Source: Chersky-840 sp035532735 (GTDB lineage: Bacteria > Actinomycetota > Acidimicrobiia > Acidimicrobiales > UBA8190). From it: 43,145 nucleotides of DNA. Made by a program: the position numbers and the translations under genes. Under the pieces are notes generated by a model, which saw nothing but the letters and a program-made list of their open reading frames with translations, had not been told where the DNA came from and did not search any database. Below are positions 10,097 through 19,046 of this stretch, piece after piece. Position 1 is the stretch's first letter. Each line of letters starts with the position of its first letter. Location: NCBI GenBank assembly GCA_035532735.1, contig DATKQM010000049.1, positions 1-43,145 of the forward strand, given 5' to 3'.

Positions 10097-11058
10097 CGCC
10101 GCGTCACCGATGGGCCCCCGTCACCGATGGGCCGGTCGCCCACGGCGCGTGCCAGGCGACGGCCCGCGCTGCGGCGGTCACCGACGGACCCGGTCTTCGG
10201 GCCCGTCGCCTCGGTCGTGGTGAGGAGTACCGACGCACCTCTGTCGACCAAGGCGACCACGGTCGCCATCGCCCTCTCGGCCATGCGCTCGGCCGCGTCG
10301 ACGTCGGCGGGGAGGTGGATCTCCAAGGTGACGGGCTCGGCGCTGGGCCCTTCCATCTCGCGCACCATGAGCTCCCCGCTGTGCGCGGTGGCGGGCCAGT
10401 GCACGAAGCGTCGGTGGTCCCCGGGGCGGTAGGGCCGAACCCCCCGGGGCTCGCCGATCTGGACGGCCGAGTCGACGACTCCAGCGCCGCTCGTGTCCTC
10501 GCCGGCGCCCGGCAGCGCCAGGGGCCGACCCAGTCGCGGTCCCACGTGCAGGGTGCGGGGGAGTGCGACGACGACGTTCTTGCGCCACCACAACAACCCG
10601 AAGGGAGCCGCCGACGCCACCTCGACCACGACGCGGTCATGCACGCCCCGGCTGGGGGGAAGCAGTGTGATCGGCTGGGCCGGTGTCGGCGCGGTGTGTG
10701 GACCCACGAACGACTCGGGGCCGGGAGGGTCGACAGGCTTGACCCGGAGCCGGGTGTTGGCGTCGGCCACGAGCTCCACGGGCAGGCCCGCGGTGCCGTC
10801 ACTGGGGACCTCGATGATTCGAAGCCTGGCCCGCGCGACGACGACGGCGGGGGCGAGGAGGCCGACGCCGAGGATGCCGGCCAGCACGTCGCCGACGGCC
10901 TGGACCCATCCGGCCCCGCTGTTGTGGGCGACGAGACCCCACGCCACGAGGACACTGGCACAACTGACGAGTGGGACCAAGGGACGGACGGGACCGATGA
11001 AACGGCGCCTGCGGGCGCTGGTGCCGATCGGGTTGGCCCGATCGGCGTGACCGGTCAC
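10093..11058 (-). CDS. DUF58 domain protein
   Basis: 321-residue protein with two N-terminal transmembrane segments (PLVPLVSCASVLVAWGLVA and a following LAGILGVGLLAPAVVVA) and the DUF58 hallmark RPYRPGDHRRFVHWPATA followed by ELMVREME, a vWA-like fold fragment. The GTG start at 11058 overlaps the MoxR stop as GTGA, and its own stop overlaps the transglutaminase start. It lies between the two genes it normally accompanies in MoxR operons, so it is probably a substrate or adaptor of the MoxR ATPase (family knowledge). A 14-bp direct repeat (10103-10116, 10120-10133) duplicates part of its last ten codons. Confidence 0.9.
   Translation of the reverse strand: MTGHADRANPIGTSARRRRFIGPVRPLVPLVSCASVLVAWGLVAHNSGAGWVQAVGDVLAGILGVGLLAPAVVVARARLRIIEVPSDGTAGLPVELVADANTRLRVKPVDPPGPESFVGPHTAPTPAQPITLLPPSRGVHDRVVVEVASAAPFGLLWWRKNVVVALPRTLHVGPRLGRPLALPGAGEDTSGAGVVDSAVQIGEPRGVRPYRPGDHRRFVHWPATAHSGELMVREMEGPSAEPVTLEIHLPADVDAAERMAERAMATVVALVDRGASVLLTTTEATGPKTGSVGDRRSAGRRLARAVGDRPIGDGGPSVTRR
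10103..10133. repeat. 14-bp direct repeat at the DUF58 gene end
   Basis: GTCACCGATGGGCC occurs at 10103-10116 and 10120-10133 (period 17). It lies within the last codons of the DUF58 gene. Confidence 0.85.
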
Positions 11059-12125
11059 GGCCTGGGAGCAGGTGTGGTGTCGAGCAGACCCCGGACCGCC
11101 GCGACACCTTGCTCCACACCTTCGTCGGTGAGGAGCCGGTGGGCGAGACACGCCACCGCCACGGCCTTCACGTCGTCGGGCGTGACGAATGACCTCGTCG
11201 AGAGCACCGCATGCGCCTGGGCGGCCCGGATGAGCCAGATGGCGGCGCGGGGGCTGGCGCCGAGTCGCACCCCCGGGGCGTTGCGACTGGCCCGACACAG
11301 CGCCACGGCGTACTCGGCGACACTCGACGCCACCTCGACAGACTCTGTCGCACGCTGGGCCCCGGCCCATTCCTGGGTGCTGCACACGGGACGGAGCTCC
11401 CCGAGGGCGAACTTCCCGCCGCCATGTTGGACGAGTCGGGCCTCGGTGTCGGAGTCCGGGTAGCCGATGGCCGTCGCCAGCGCGAACCGGTCGAGCTGGC
11501 TTTCGACGAGCGGATAGGTCCCGAGTTGGGAGAAGGGGTTCTGCGTGGCGATGACGAGATGCGGGCGCGGCAGCGGCCACGACTCGCCGTCCACGCTCAC
11601 CTGTTGCTCCTCCATCGTCTCGAGCAGGGCGGCTTGGGTCCGCGGTGGGGTCCGGTTGAGCTCGTCGACGAGCACGACGTGCGCGAACACGGGGCCGGGT
11701 CGGAATTCCCACGTCCCGGTGTCGGGCGCGAACACCGACACACCGGTCACGTCGGAGGGAAGCAGGTCCGGATGGCCTTGGACGCGTGACAACTCTGCGC
11801 CCAACGACGCGGCGAGGGCCCGGGCCAGCACGGTCTTTCCGACCCCCGGCACGTCCTCGATGAGCAGATGGCCGCCCGACAAGGCAGCCATGGCCGCCGC
11901 GGTGAGCGCTCCGGGCGTGCCGAGCAGGACCTTGCTCAGGTTGTCGACGAGCGCCCGCCCCAGGGCGATGGCGGCATCGATGTGGGCCGACCCGTCGAGA
12001 TCGGTCGGCCCGACAGGGCCGTCGAGGACCCCGATGTCGGGGACCAAATCCGCGCGTCCGCTCCCGGCCACGCTCATGACGCGGTCCGTGGTCGCCTCGC
12101 GCTCCCCGAAGTGGGCGGGCTCCAT
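11055..12125 (-). CDS. MoxR-family AAA+ ATPase
   Basis: 356-residue chaperone-like ATPase. Walker A is IEDVPGVGKTVLARALA, Walker B is HVVLVDELNRTPPRTQAALL, sensor 1 is VIATQNPF, and the family's VQGHPDLLPSDVTG loop and C-terminal lid (AIWLIRAAQAHA) are present. A GTG three codons upstream at 12134 is also in frame, but it overlaps the -10 box TAACGT, so the ATG at 12125 is preferred. It heads the operon with DUF58 and transglutaminase genes, each overlapping the previous by four bases. MoxR ATPases of this arrangement are associated with assembly or activation of cell-envelope complexes; the client here is unknown. Confidence 0.93.
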   Translation of the reverse strand: MEPAHFGEREATTDRVMSVAGSGRADLVPDIGVLDGPVGPTDLDGSAHIDAAIALGRALVDNLSKVLLGTPGALTAAAMAALSGGHLLIEDVPGVGKTVLARALAASLGAELSRVQGHPDLLPSDVTGVSVFAPDTGTWEFRPGPVFAHVVLVDELNRTPPRTQAALLETMEEQQVSVDGESWPLPRPHLVIATQNPFSQLGTYPLVESQLDRFALATAIGYPDSDTEARLVQHGGGKFALGELRPVCSTQEWAGAQRATESVEVASSVAEYAVALCRASRNAPGVRLGASPRAAIWLIRAAQAHAVLSTRSFVTPDDVKAVAVACLAHRLLTDEGVEQGVAAVRGLLDTTPAPRP

Positions 12126-12132
12126 CAGGTCC

Positions 12133-12138
12133 ACGTTA
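12133..12138 (-). promoter_or_regulatory. -10 box of the MoxR operon
   Basis: TAACGT on the minus strand lies 7 bases before ATG 12125, a leaderless arrangement that separates this operon from the kinase gene ending at 12192. Confidence 0.5.
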
Positions 12139-12191
12139 TCGGCACCTTCTGAGCCGAACTGAACGCGTTACCAGGGGTGATGTCCCGGGAT

Positions 12192-13652
12192 TCAGAACTC
12201 CAGGGCGGACAGCTCAGGCACGGTGGCGAGGGCCCGCTCACGCGCCGCCAACCACCGGGACCGGGTCGAGCTCCGCTTGGCCTCGGTGCTCCGGGGCTCG
12301 ACGACCGCCGAGGGCCGCCACGCCGCGGCCACGTCGTCCTCGTCGGCCCACACCCCGAGCGAGATGCCGGCCAGATAGGCGGCGCCGAGCGTCGTCGCCT
12401 CGGTGACCGGGGAGATCTCCACCGGTCTCCCCACCGCGTCGGCGAGGGCGGCCACGAAGGTGGGGTTGGCCGACATCCCCCCGTCCACGCGCAGGGTCTC
12501 GATGGTCATGGCCGTGTCGGCCTCGGCCGACTCGAGCAGATCGGCGCCGCGATGGGCCACGCCCTCGAGCACGGCCCGGACCATCTCGGGGCGCCCCGAA
12601 CCGCGCGTGATCCCCACGAAGGTGCCCCGCGCCCCGAAGTCCCACACCGGTGCCCCGAGCCCCAGCAGCGCGGGGACGAACCACACGTCGCCGGTGTCGT
12701 CGCACGCCGAGGCCACACGATCCGAATCCGCCGCGTCGTCGATGATCCCGAGATCGTCGCGCAGCCACTCCACGCACATGCCGGCCGAGAGCATGACGGC
12801 TTCGACACCCCAGGTCTTTCGTCCCGCCCGCTGCCACGCCACGATCGGGAACGTGCCCGCCCCGCCCCGTCGGGCGAAACCGGGGCGGATGTCCCCGACA
12901 CACAGATCGAGCATCCCGCCCGTTCCGAAAGTGGCCTTGGCCAGTCCCGGCCGGGTGCATCCCTGGCCGACGAGCGACGCCTGTTGGTCGCCTGCCATCC
13001 CGCAGATCACCGGCGCGCCGCCCAGGGCGGTGGCCTCTCCCACCGTGCCCGAGGAGTCGACGATGGCGGGGAGCACGCCCCGCGGGATCCGCAGCCCCTC
13101 GAGCATGGTGTCGTCCCAATCCGCCCCGGTAGAGGTGAGCAGGCCGGTGATGGCCGCGTTGGTGGCGTCGGTGACGTGCAGCGCGCCCTCCGACAAGGTC
13201 CAGGCCACCCAGGAGTCGACGGTGCCGAAGCACAGGTCGCGGGCCCGGTCGGGGTCGGCCATGTCGAGGAGCATGGAGACTTTCGTCGCCGACTCGTTGG
13301 GGGCCACCCGGATGCCCTGGTCGCGCAGCACCAGACATGTCCCCACGGTGCGCAGGTCCTGCCAGCCGATGCCCGGGCCCACGGGCTCGCCCGTGGCCCG
13401 GTCCCACACGATCGTCGAGCCCCGTTGGTTGGCGATCCCCACCCCGGCGACCGGCCCCCCCGCCGCCAGCGCGGCCTCGGCCACCTCGAGCACGGCCGAC
13501 GCCATGGCTGTGGCGTCGAATTCCACGAAGCCCGGCGCCGGTGACGAGGGCAGCACCTCGACGTAGTGGACGTGGTCGATGGCCCCGTCGGGCCCGACCA
13601 CCGCGGCCCGGACCCCCGAGGTCCCCACGTCGACGACGAGGATCCCGGTCAC
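12192..13652 (-). CDS. FGGY-family carbohydrate kinase, GlpK-like with altered substrate pocket
   Basis: About 486 aa, ATP-dependent polyol or sugar kinase of the FGGY family. It has the phosphate loop DVGTSGVRAAVVG, GMAGDQQASLVGQ with the catalytic Asp, TFGTGGMLDL and GGMSANPTFVAALAD. It is closest in layout to glycerol kinase, but two glycerol-contact positions of E. coli GlpK are not kept: Arg-Glu (R83/E84) reads NQRGSTIVWDR, and the Tyr135 region (DPYFSGTK in the true GlpK of this window) reads APNESATK. The substrate may therefore not be glycerol. GTG 13652 overlaps the stop of the upstream flavoprotein gene (GTGA); GTG 13658 is an alternative. It is third in the glpD-agpS-like operon. 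Confidence 0.88.
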   Translation of the reverse strand: MTGILVVDVGTSGVRAAVVGPDGAIDHVHYVEVLPSSPAPGFVEFDATAMASAVLEVAEAALAAGGPVAGVGIANQRGSTIVWDRATGEPVGPGIGWQDLRTVGTCLVLRDQGIRVAPNESATKVSMLLDMADPDRARDLCFGTVDSWVAWTLSEGALHVTDATNAAITGLLTSTGADWDDTMLEGLRIPRGVLPAIVDSSGTVGEATALGGAPVICGMAGDQQASLVGQGCTRPGLAKATFGTGGMLDLCVGDIRPGFARRGGAGTFPIVAWQRAGRKTWGVEAVMLSAGMCVEWLRDDLGIIDDAADSDRVASACDDTGDVWFVPALLGLGAPVWDFGARGTFVGITRGSGRPEMVRAVLEGVAHRGADLLESAEADTAMTIETLRVDGGMSANPTFVAALADAVGRPVEISPVTEATTLGAAYLAGISLGVWADEDDVAAAWRPSAVVEPRSTEAKRSSTRSRWLAARERALATVPELSALEF

Positions 13653-15199
13653 GGCCACCGGGCCTCACCGAAGGGCGACGGCAGCCCGAGCTTCCCGGGA
13701 TTGAGGATGCCGCGCGGGTCGAGGGCCTCCTTCAGGCTCACGAGCACGTCGAAGGCACCGCCGAGGGCGTCGGCCAGGAACCGGCCCCGGTTGATGCCCA
13801 CCCCGTGGTGGTGGCTGATGGCTCCACCGTGGGCCCGCACCGCGTCCATGACGACTCTCCATGCCGTCGTGTAATAGCTCTCGGCCCACGCGTCCGCCGC
13901 TGCTTCGGAAGCGGCAGTGTGGGATTCCACAGCACCCGACGATTCTTCGGGCATCCGCCCCGCGAAGGTGAAGTACAGACAAGCACCGTCGACATAGGCG
14001 TGGCTCTGGTGCGCGGAGGCGGCCAGGGTGCCCTCGATGGCGAGCAGCGCTGCCACACAGGTCTCGTAGAGACCGGGCAACGTCGACCACCGGGCCGCGA
14101 TCTCGATGGTGTCGACGACGATCCCGGCCCGATACAGCGGCGCCAGCGCCGAGACATCGTTCTTGTGGCCCACCCAACGCTCGACCACGGCCTCGTCGAG
14201 CGGCCGGGCCCCCGCCGCGGCGCACTCGGCGTCGACCACACCGAGGGTGGCACCGAGCAACCCCTCATCGGCTTCGTCGAGGACAACGAGCGCGCTCTGG
14301 TCGGCGAGCTCGAAGTTCCGAGCCGACTCGGTTTGGTCATAGAGACGAAGCACCGCCGGCGTGGCACCGCGCCGCAGGATCCGCCGGCACACCTCGAGGC
14401 CTTCCCCGAACCCGGTGAACGAATAGGCCCGACGCCCCTCGGCCGGGGCCACGGGATGCAGACGCAGTTGCGCCTCGGTGATCACCCCGAGGGTCCCCTC
14501 GGACCCGACGAACAATTGCGACAGGTCGGGTCCGAGCGCGGCCCGGGGGCCCGCACCTCCGGTCCTGATGACCCGCCCGTCGGCCAGGGCCACCTCGAGC
14601 CCGGTGACCATGTCTTCGATCTTGCCGTAGCGCGTCGAGTACTGCCCCGCACCCCGACACGCCACCCAACCGCCCACCGTGGACAGTGCCATCGACTGCG
14701 GCCAGTGCCCGAGGGTGACGGCGTGGGTGCGGAGATCGGCCTCGAGGTCAGGGCCGAAGGTCCCGGGGAGCACCTGGGTCAACAACGACGTGGTGTCGAC
14801 GTCGACGATGCCGGCCATGGCGCACAGATCGAGTGACACCCCGCCGAACAACGGGACGCTCGACCCGCACACCCCGGACCGACCGGCCACGGCGGTGACC
14901 GGGACCCGCCCGTCGTGACACGCCGCCAACACCCCGGCCACCTGCCCGGCGTCGGTGGGCCGTACCACCACGGCGGGGCGCGCCGGGACGCTGCCGCGCA
15001 CGGCCCACCGGATAGCCAGGGGCCACCAGTCTCTTCCCGCTTCGGCCCGTTCGCCGTCGTCGACCGACACCTCGGCGCAGACGTCGCGCAACCGCGCCTC
15101 CAAGGCGTCGTCAACGCGGACTCGGGGTCCGGTGATCCGGTCGGTGATCTCCGCGGCGGGCGCGTCGATGGGCGTGACCGGTGTGGGTGTCCCGCTCAC
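13649..15199 (-). CDS. FAD-linked oxidase, alkyl-dihydroxyacetonephosphate synthase-like
   Basis: 516-residue flavoprotein of the VAO/PCMH family. The FAD-binding domain shows RPAVVVRPTDAGQVAGVLAA, VTAVAGRSGVCGSSVP, and STVGGWVACRGAGQYSTRYG followed by KIEDMVTGLEVAL; the C-terminal cap domain shows GGAISHHHGVGINRGRFLAD and a terminal LDPRGILNPGKLGL. The HHH motif and the CRGAGQYSTRYG segment are typical of alkyl-DHAP synthase (AGPS), which swaps the acyl chain of acyl-DHAP for a fatty alcohol in ether-lipid synthesis. Actinobacterial relatives have uncertain roles. The gene overlaps glpD upstream (GTGA) and the FGGY kinase downstream (GTGA), so three C3-phosphate-related proteins are made from one coupled transcript. 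Confidence 0.88.
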   Translation of the reverse strand: MSGTPTPVTPIDAPAAEITDRITGPRVRVDDALEARLRDVCAEVSVDDGERAEAGRDWWPLAIRWAVRGSVPARPAVVVRPTDAGQVAGVLAACHDGRVPVTAVAGRSGVCGSSVPLFGGVSLDLCAMAGIVDVDTTSLLTQVLPGTFGPDLEADLRTHAVTLGHWPQSMALSTVGGWVACRGAGQYSTRYGKIEDMVTGLEVALADGRVIRTGGAGPRAALGPDLSQLFVGSEGTLGVITEAQLRLHPVAPAEGRRAYSFTGFGEGLEVCRRILRRGATPAVLRLYDQTESARNFELADQSALVVLDEADEGLLGATLGVVDAECAAAGARPLDEAVVERWVGHKNDVSALAPLYRAGIVVDTIEIAARWSTLPGLYETCVAALLAIEGTLAASAHQSHAYVDGACLYFTFAGRMPEESSGAVESHTAASEAAADAWAESYYTTAWRVVMDAVRAHGGAISHHHGVGINRGRFLADALGGAFDVLVSLKEALDPRGILNPGKLGLPSPFGEARWP

Positions 15200-16992
15200 T
15201 TCGTGCTCACGGGGTCGAGCCCGGCGCGCGCCAGGTCGCCGCGCGCCTGATCGGCGAAGCCGGCCGCGTCACGCGCCGCGTCGGCCGGGTCGCGCCCCCA
15301 TTCCGGGGCGAGCAGCTCGGCCAGGGCCGGAGCTACCTCGGCCGCGTCTCGGGCCCGCCGCAATACGGCCCGGGTCCGACGCGACAACACGTCGTCGACG
15401 GTCATGGCCATCTCGTGGCGCACGGCCCACAGCGCTTCGACCCGCAGATGGGGGAGCCCACGGACCATGGGCTCGAGCAGCTCGGGCCGGCCCTCGGCCA
15501 AGGCCAGGACCCCCGGGGTGTCGCCGCCGTGGCGTCCCACCAGCGCGGCCAGGACGTCGTCGTCGACGCCGAAGGTCCCGGCCGCGCCGGGACGGCGCAG
15601 CTCCTCGAGGCCCGCCGAGCCGTGTAGCGCCAGACGCTTGGTCTGGCACCGTCGGGTGCCCGACGGGGAACCCAGGGCCTTCACCACGGCGTCCACGGTG
15701 TCCTCGGCCATCCGCCGGTAGGTGGTGAGCTTGCCCCCGGTGACGGTGATCATCCCGTGCGACGACACCCGCACGGTGTGGCGCCGCGACAGGTCCGCGG
15801 TGCGGTCACTCACCTGATGTCCCTCAGCCGGTGCGAGCAACGGCCGCAGTCCCGCCCACACCGCGGTGACATCGGCCCGCCCGATGGGCTCGGTGATGAC
15901 GCCGTTGGCGGCGTCGAGGACATAGTCGACGTCACCGGGCAGACATGCCGGGTCGTCGAGGGGGCCGTCCCAGGCGGTGTCGGTGGTGCCCAGGTAGACA
16001 TCGTCGCCGTCGGGCCACGGCACCACGAAGATCGACCGCCTGTCCTTCGGGACCGGGATGACCGCGGCGATATCGGCGGGAAGCTTCGAACGTGACACCG
16101 TGACGTGGATCCCCTTGGCGGGCCGGATCGAGTGCGGGTGCGACGCCTCGTCGAGGGCCCGCACATCGTCGGCCCACACACCGGTGGCGTTCACAACGAC
16201 CTGAGCCCGCACCTCGAACTCACCCTCGAGGGTGGCGCCGGCGGTGTCGGTGACCGGCACCGCCGGGCGCACCCGGGCGCCCTTCACCGCACCCGAACCG
16301 TCGGTGACGAGGCCCACCACCTCGGCGTAATTGGCGAGGACGGCACCGTGGTCGAGCGCGGCCGTCCGGGCGATGGCCAGGGTGAGCCGGGCATCGTCGG
16401 CCCGGGCGTCGTAGTAGATGAAGCCCGCCACCAACCGGTCGGTCCGCAGCGTGGGGAGATGGCGCAGGGTCTCGGCCTGGCTGATCCGCCGGTGTCGCTT
16501 GCCGATCCGCAGCCCCCCCGTGAGGTCGTAGAGGGTGAGTGCCGTGGCGTAGGTGCGCGCCACGCCTTTGCTCACGATCCCGTCGCGCCCGAACAACGGG
16601 ATGAGGAAGGGCAACGGCGCCACGAGATGAGGCGCGTTCTCGAGCAGTCGCTGCCGTTCGTGCAGGGCCTCGTAGACGAGCCGGAAGTCGCGTTGCTGGA
16701 GGTACCGCAAGCCCCCGTGCACCATCTTCGAGGACTTCGACGAGGTCCCCGAGGCGAAGTCGTGGCGTTCGACGAGGGCCGTCCGCAGCCCCCTCGAGGC
16801 GGCATCGAGGGCGACGCCCGCACCGGTGATCCCTCCCCCGATCACAAGGACGTCGAAGGTCTCCTGGCGGAGCCGCCCCAGGGCCTCGGACCGGTCGAAA
16901 TTGCCGCGCGTCGAGGGGACTGAGGCGCGAGACGACAGCACCTGGCCAGCCTGCCACAGCCGGGAACGCTTCCCGGGTGCCCCGCCGCCCAC
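15196..16992 (-). CDS. glpD: Glycerol-3-phosphate dehydrogenase, FAD-dependent
   Basis: 598-residue respiratory enzyme oxidising sn-glycerol-3-phosphate to DHAP. FAD motif DVLVIGGGITGAGVALDAAS, the substrate-region signature HDFASGTSSKSSKMVHGG followed by LRYLQQRDF, YDARADDARLTLAIARTAA, FVVPWPDGDDVYLGTTDTAW and the C-terminal TGGKLTTYRRMAEDTVD are all clear, followed by the C-terminal helical domain. The GTG at 16992 is the first start; a degenerate -10 (TAAGGG, 16999-17004) lies 6 bases upstream. The true N-terminus could be some 17 residues further in at a later GTG. It is the first gene of the glpD-agpS-FGGY operon. Three GTTGAAATCTC-type repeats cover its upstream region. Confidence 0.93.
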   Translation of the reverse strand: MGGGAPGKRSRLWQAGQVLSSRASVPSTRGNFDRSEALGRLRQETFDVLVIGGGITGAGVALDAASRGLRTALVERHDFASGTSSKSSKMVHGGLRYLQQRDFRLVYEALHERQRLLENAPHLVAPLPFLIPLFGRDGIVSKGVARTYATALTLYDLTGGLRIGKRHRRISQAETLRHLPTLRTDRLVAGFIYYDARADDARLTLAIARTAALDHGAVLANYAEVVGLVTDGSGAVKGARVRPAVPVTDTAGATLEGEFEVRAQVVVNATGVWADDVRALDEASHPHSIRPAKGIHVTVSRSKLPADIAAVIPVPKDRRSIFVVPWPDGDDVYLGTTDTAWDGPLDDPACLPGDVDYVLDAANGVITEPIGRADVTAVWAGLRPLLAPAEGHQVSDRTADLSRRHTVRVSSHGMITVTGGKLTTYRRMAEDTVDAVVKALGSPSGTRRCQTKRLALHGSAGLEELRRPGAAGTFGVDDDVLAALVGRHGGDTPGVLALAEGRPELLEPMVRGLPHLRVEALWAVRHEMAMTVDDVLSRRTRAVLRRARDAAEVAPALAELLAPEWGRDPADAARDAAGFADQARGDLARAGLDPVSTK

Positions 16993-17020
16993 GATGACCC
17001 CTTACGGGACGTCGGAACGT

Positions 17021-17063
17021 GAGATTTCACCAATGCGAGATTCAACGGGCCGAGATTTCAACA
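17021..17063. repeat. Three iteron-like direct repeats between glpD and fur
   Basis: GAGATTTCACCAA (17021), GAGATTCAACGG (17037) and GAGATTTCAACA (17052) are spaced by 16 and 15 bases. They fill the gap between the divergent genes and overlap the expected -35 region of glpD. This looks like a regulator-binding array; the regulator is not known. Confidence 0.6.
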
Positions 17064-17097
17064 ACGGTTGTCAAGAAACAATCGTTGGTGATAGGAT
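17062..17097 (+). promoter_or_regulatory. fur promoter with palindromic operator
   Basis: A -35 TTGTCA (17068-17073) and -10 TAGGAT (17092-17097) are separated by 18 bp. An inverted repeat with 10-bp arms at 17062-17071 and 17078-17087 (CAACGGTTGT and ACAATCGTTG, one mismatch) lies over the -35 and spacer. Its position suggests autorepression by the Fur/PerR protein encoded just downstream. Confidence 0.65.
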
Positions 17098-17107
17098 GGC
17101 GGCCGTC

Positions 17108-17590
17108 ATGCGAACCCCCGAAGAGCTCAGTGCGCTGTTTCGCGCCCAGGGACGCAAGATCACCGCCCAACGCCAGTGCATCTTCGGCGTCCTCCATGGC
17201 GACGAGAGCCACCCCACGGCCGAGTCCATCCACGCCGCGGCCAAGGCCCACATGGAGACCATCTCGCTCAAGACCGTCTACCAGACCCTCCACGAGCTGG
17301 CCGCCATGGGAGAGATCACCGCGCTCGACCTCGGGACGGGCATGACCCGTTTCGACCCCAACACCGAAGACGTCCATCACCACCTCGTCTGCCGTAGCTG
17401 CGGCAAGGTCCGTGACCTCCACGCCGACTTCTCCACCGTCACGGTGCCCACGGGGGCCGACGAGGGTTTCGACGTCGGCGACGCCGAAGTCGTCTTCCGC
17501 GGCAGTTGCCGTGATTGCCGCCGTCCTCGAGCCGCCAAGCCCCGACGGGTGAAGGCAACCGCGGGCCCAAAGGCAACCGCCGGCGCTTGA
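17108..17590 (+). CDS. Fur-family transcriptional regulator (Fur/PerR type)
   Basis: 160-residue metal-dependent repressor. An N-terminal winged helix (RTPEELSALFRAQGRKITAQ, then SLKTVYQTLHELAAMGEI as the recognition region) is followed by the dimerisation/metal domain with HHHLVCRSCGKV and a second Cys pair, SCRDC, which together form the structural zinc site. A basic Lys/Arg/Ala tail follows. ATG 17096 is also in frame but overlaps the -10 box, so ATG 17108 is chosen. The gene is divergent from glpD and precedes rubrerythrin and a DUF3501 gene, which favours a peroxide-response (PerR-like) role; Fur versus PerR cannot be settled by eye. Confidence 0.92.
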   Translation: MRTPEELSALFRAQGRKITAQRQCIFGVLHGDESHPTAESIHAAAKAHMETISLKTVYQTLHELAAMGEITALDLGTGMTRFDPNTEDVHHHLVCRSCGKVRDLHADFSTVTVPTGADEGFDVGDAEVVFRGSCRDCRRPRAAKPRRVKATAGPKATAGA

Positions 17591-17658
17591 GCCTCCACGA
17601 CATCGCTGCGGTCCGAATCTGTAGTCCGAACCAAACGAAGAAGGAGAAAGGGAACACC

Positions 17659-18078
<420 letters not shown>

Positions 18079-18172
18079 GTCACCTCGTGCCAACTCTGCG
18101 TGCGGGCCGGTCCGGTACCCCCGGGCCGGCCCGACCCATGTCCTGTTGCTCGAACCAGGAGTACGACACCAC

Positions 18173-18796
18173 GTGAACGCCCGCAACGGCACCGACCCCG
18201 GCCCACGCAGCCGGATGCTCACGCTCGACGACATCGCGGATCTCCGCGCTTATGAGCGCGACCGCGACACCTATCGCCGCACCGTCATCGAGCTGAAGCG
18301 GCGCCGGCGCGTGCCGGTCGGGTCCATCGTCTCGCTCGTCTTCGAGAACCGCGAGACCATGCGCGCGCAGATCCAGGAGATGGCCCGGGCCGAGAAGATG
18401 GTCTCCGACGACCAGATCCAGAAGGAGCTCGACGTCTACAACGCGCTCATCCCCGACCCCGGCGAGCTCTCGGCCACCCTCTTCATCGAGCTGACCGGTG
18501 AGGACGCCCTGCGGAACTGGCTCCCCCGGCTGGTCGGGATCGAGCACTCGGTGGTCCTCGGCCTCCCCGACGGGGACCGGGTCCGGGCCGTCCCCGAGGC
18601 CGCCCACGCCGATGCCCTCACCCGGCCCGAGATCACAGCCTCGGTCCACTACATCCGCTTCGGCTTCACCCCCGCCCAGATCGAAGCCTTCGCCGCCGGC
18701 CCGGTGACCCTGGCCGTCGACCACCCCGAGTACCGGGCCGAATCGGTTTTGTCAGACGAAGTCCGTACCGAGCTCCTCACCGACCTCCGACCCTGA
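18173..18796 (+). CDS. DUF3501 family protein
   Basis: 207 aa. The sequence LTLDDIADLRAYERDRDTYR, FENRETMRAQIQEMARAEK and YNALIPDPGELSATLFIEL match my recollection of DUF3501, a soluble family that often sits next to rubrerythrin and an Fe-S oxidoreductase gene. Biochemical function is not established. The chosen GTG at 18173 follows AGGAG with about 10 bases between; ATG 18214 is an alternative that would give a start at the conserved MLTLDDI. No membrane segments. Its position after rubrerythrin suggests a role in oxidative stress or iron-sulfur handling. Confidence 0.85.
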   Translation: MNARNGTDPGPRSRMLTLDDIADLRAYERDRDTYRRTVIELKRRRRVPVGSIVSLVFENRETMRAQIQEMARAEKMVSDDQIQKELDVYNALIPDPGELSATLFIELTGEDALRNWLPRLVGIEHSVVLGLPDGDRVRAVPEAAHADALTRPEITASVHYIRFGFTPAQIEAFAAGPVTLAVDHPEYRAESVLSDEVRTELLTDLRP

Positions 18797-18954
18797 ACCA
18801 GTCCCTCCCACCAGCACCTTTGTGGCCCCGCCGGTCGTCGAGGACACCATCGGAGGGGGTTCGCAGCGGTTGCACAGGGGCTTTGCGACCAGGGCGTTCT
18901 TTACACGGTCCCGAGCTTGCGCCATACTTGTTGCTCCGCTGCTTCACCTCTGAG

Positions 18955-18968
18955 GGGACCATTGTCCC
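18955..18968 (+). terminator. Possible hairpin between DUF3501 and whiB
   Basis: GGGAC and GTCCC flank a CATT loop. There is no T-tract, so this could equally be part of the whiB leader. The 250-base gap 18797-19046 holds no other feature I can support; a candidate whiB promoter (TTGGCG, 18 bases, GAAAAT) just before 19015 is weak. Confidence 0.3.
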
Positions 18969-19046
18969 TGGTCACTGGGTTGTTGGCGGAAAACCCCACA
19001 GTAAGAGAAAATGCAAACACACAGAGTGCTTGAGGAAGTGACTCCA

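Noticed and set aside
12177..13544. 455-codon plus-strand frame over the FGGY kinase
   Set aside because: Antisense shadow typical of high-GC genes; the minus-strand kinase has clear motifs and this frame has none.
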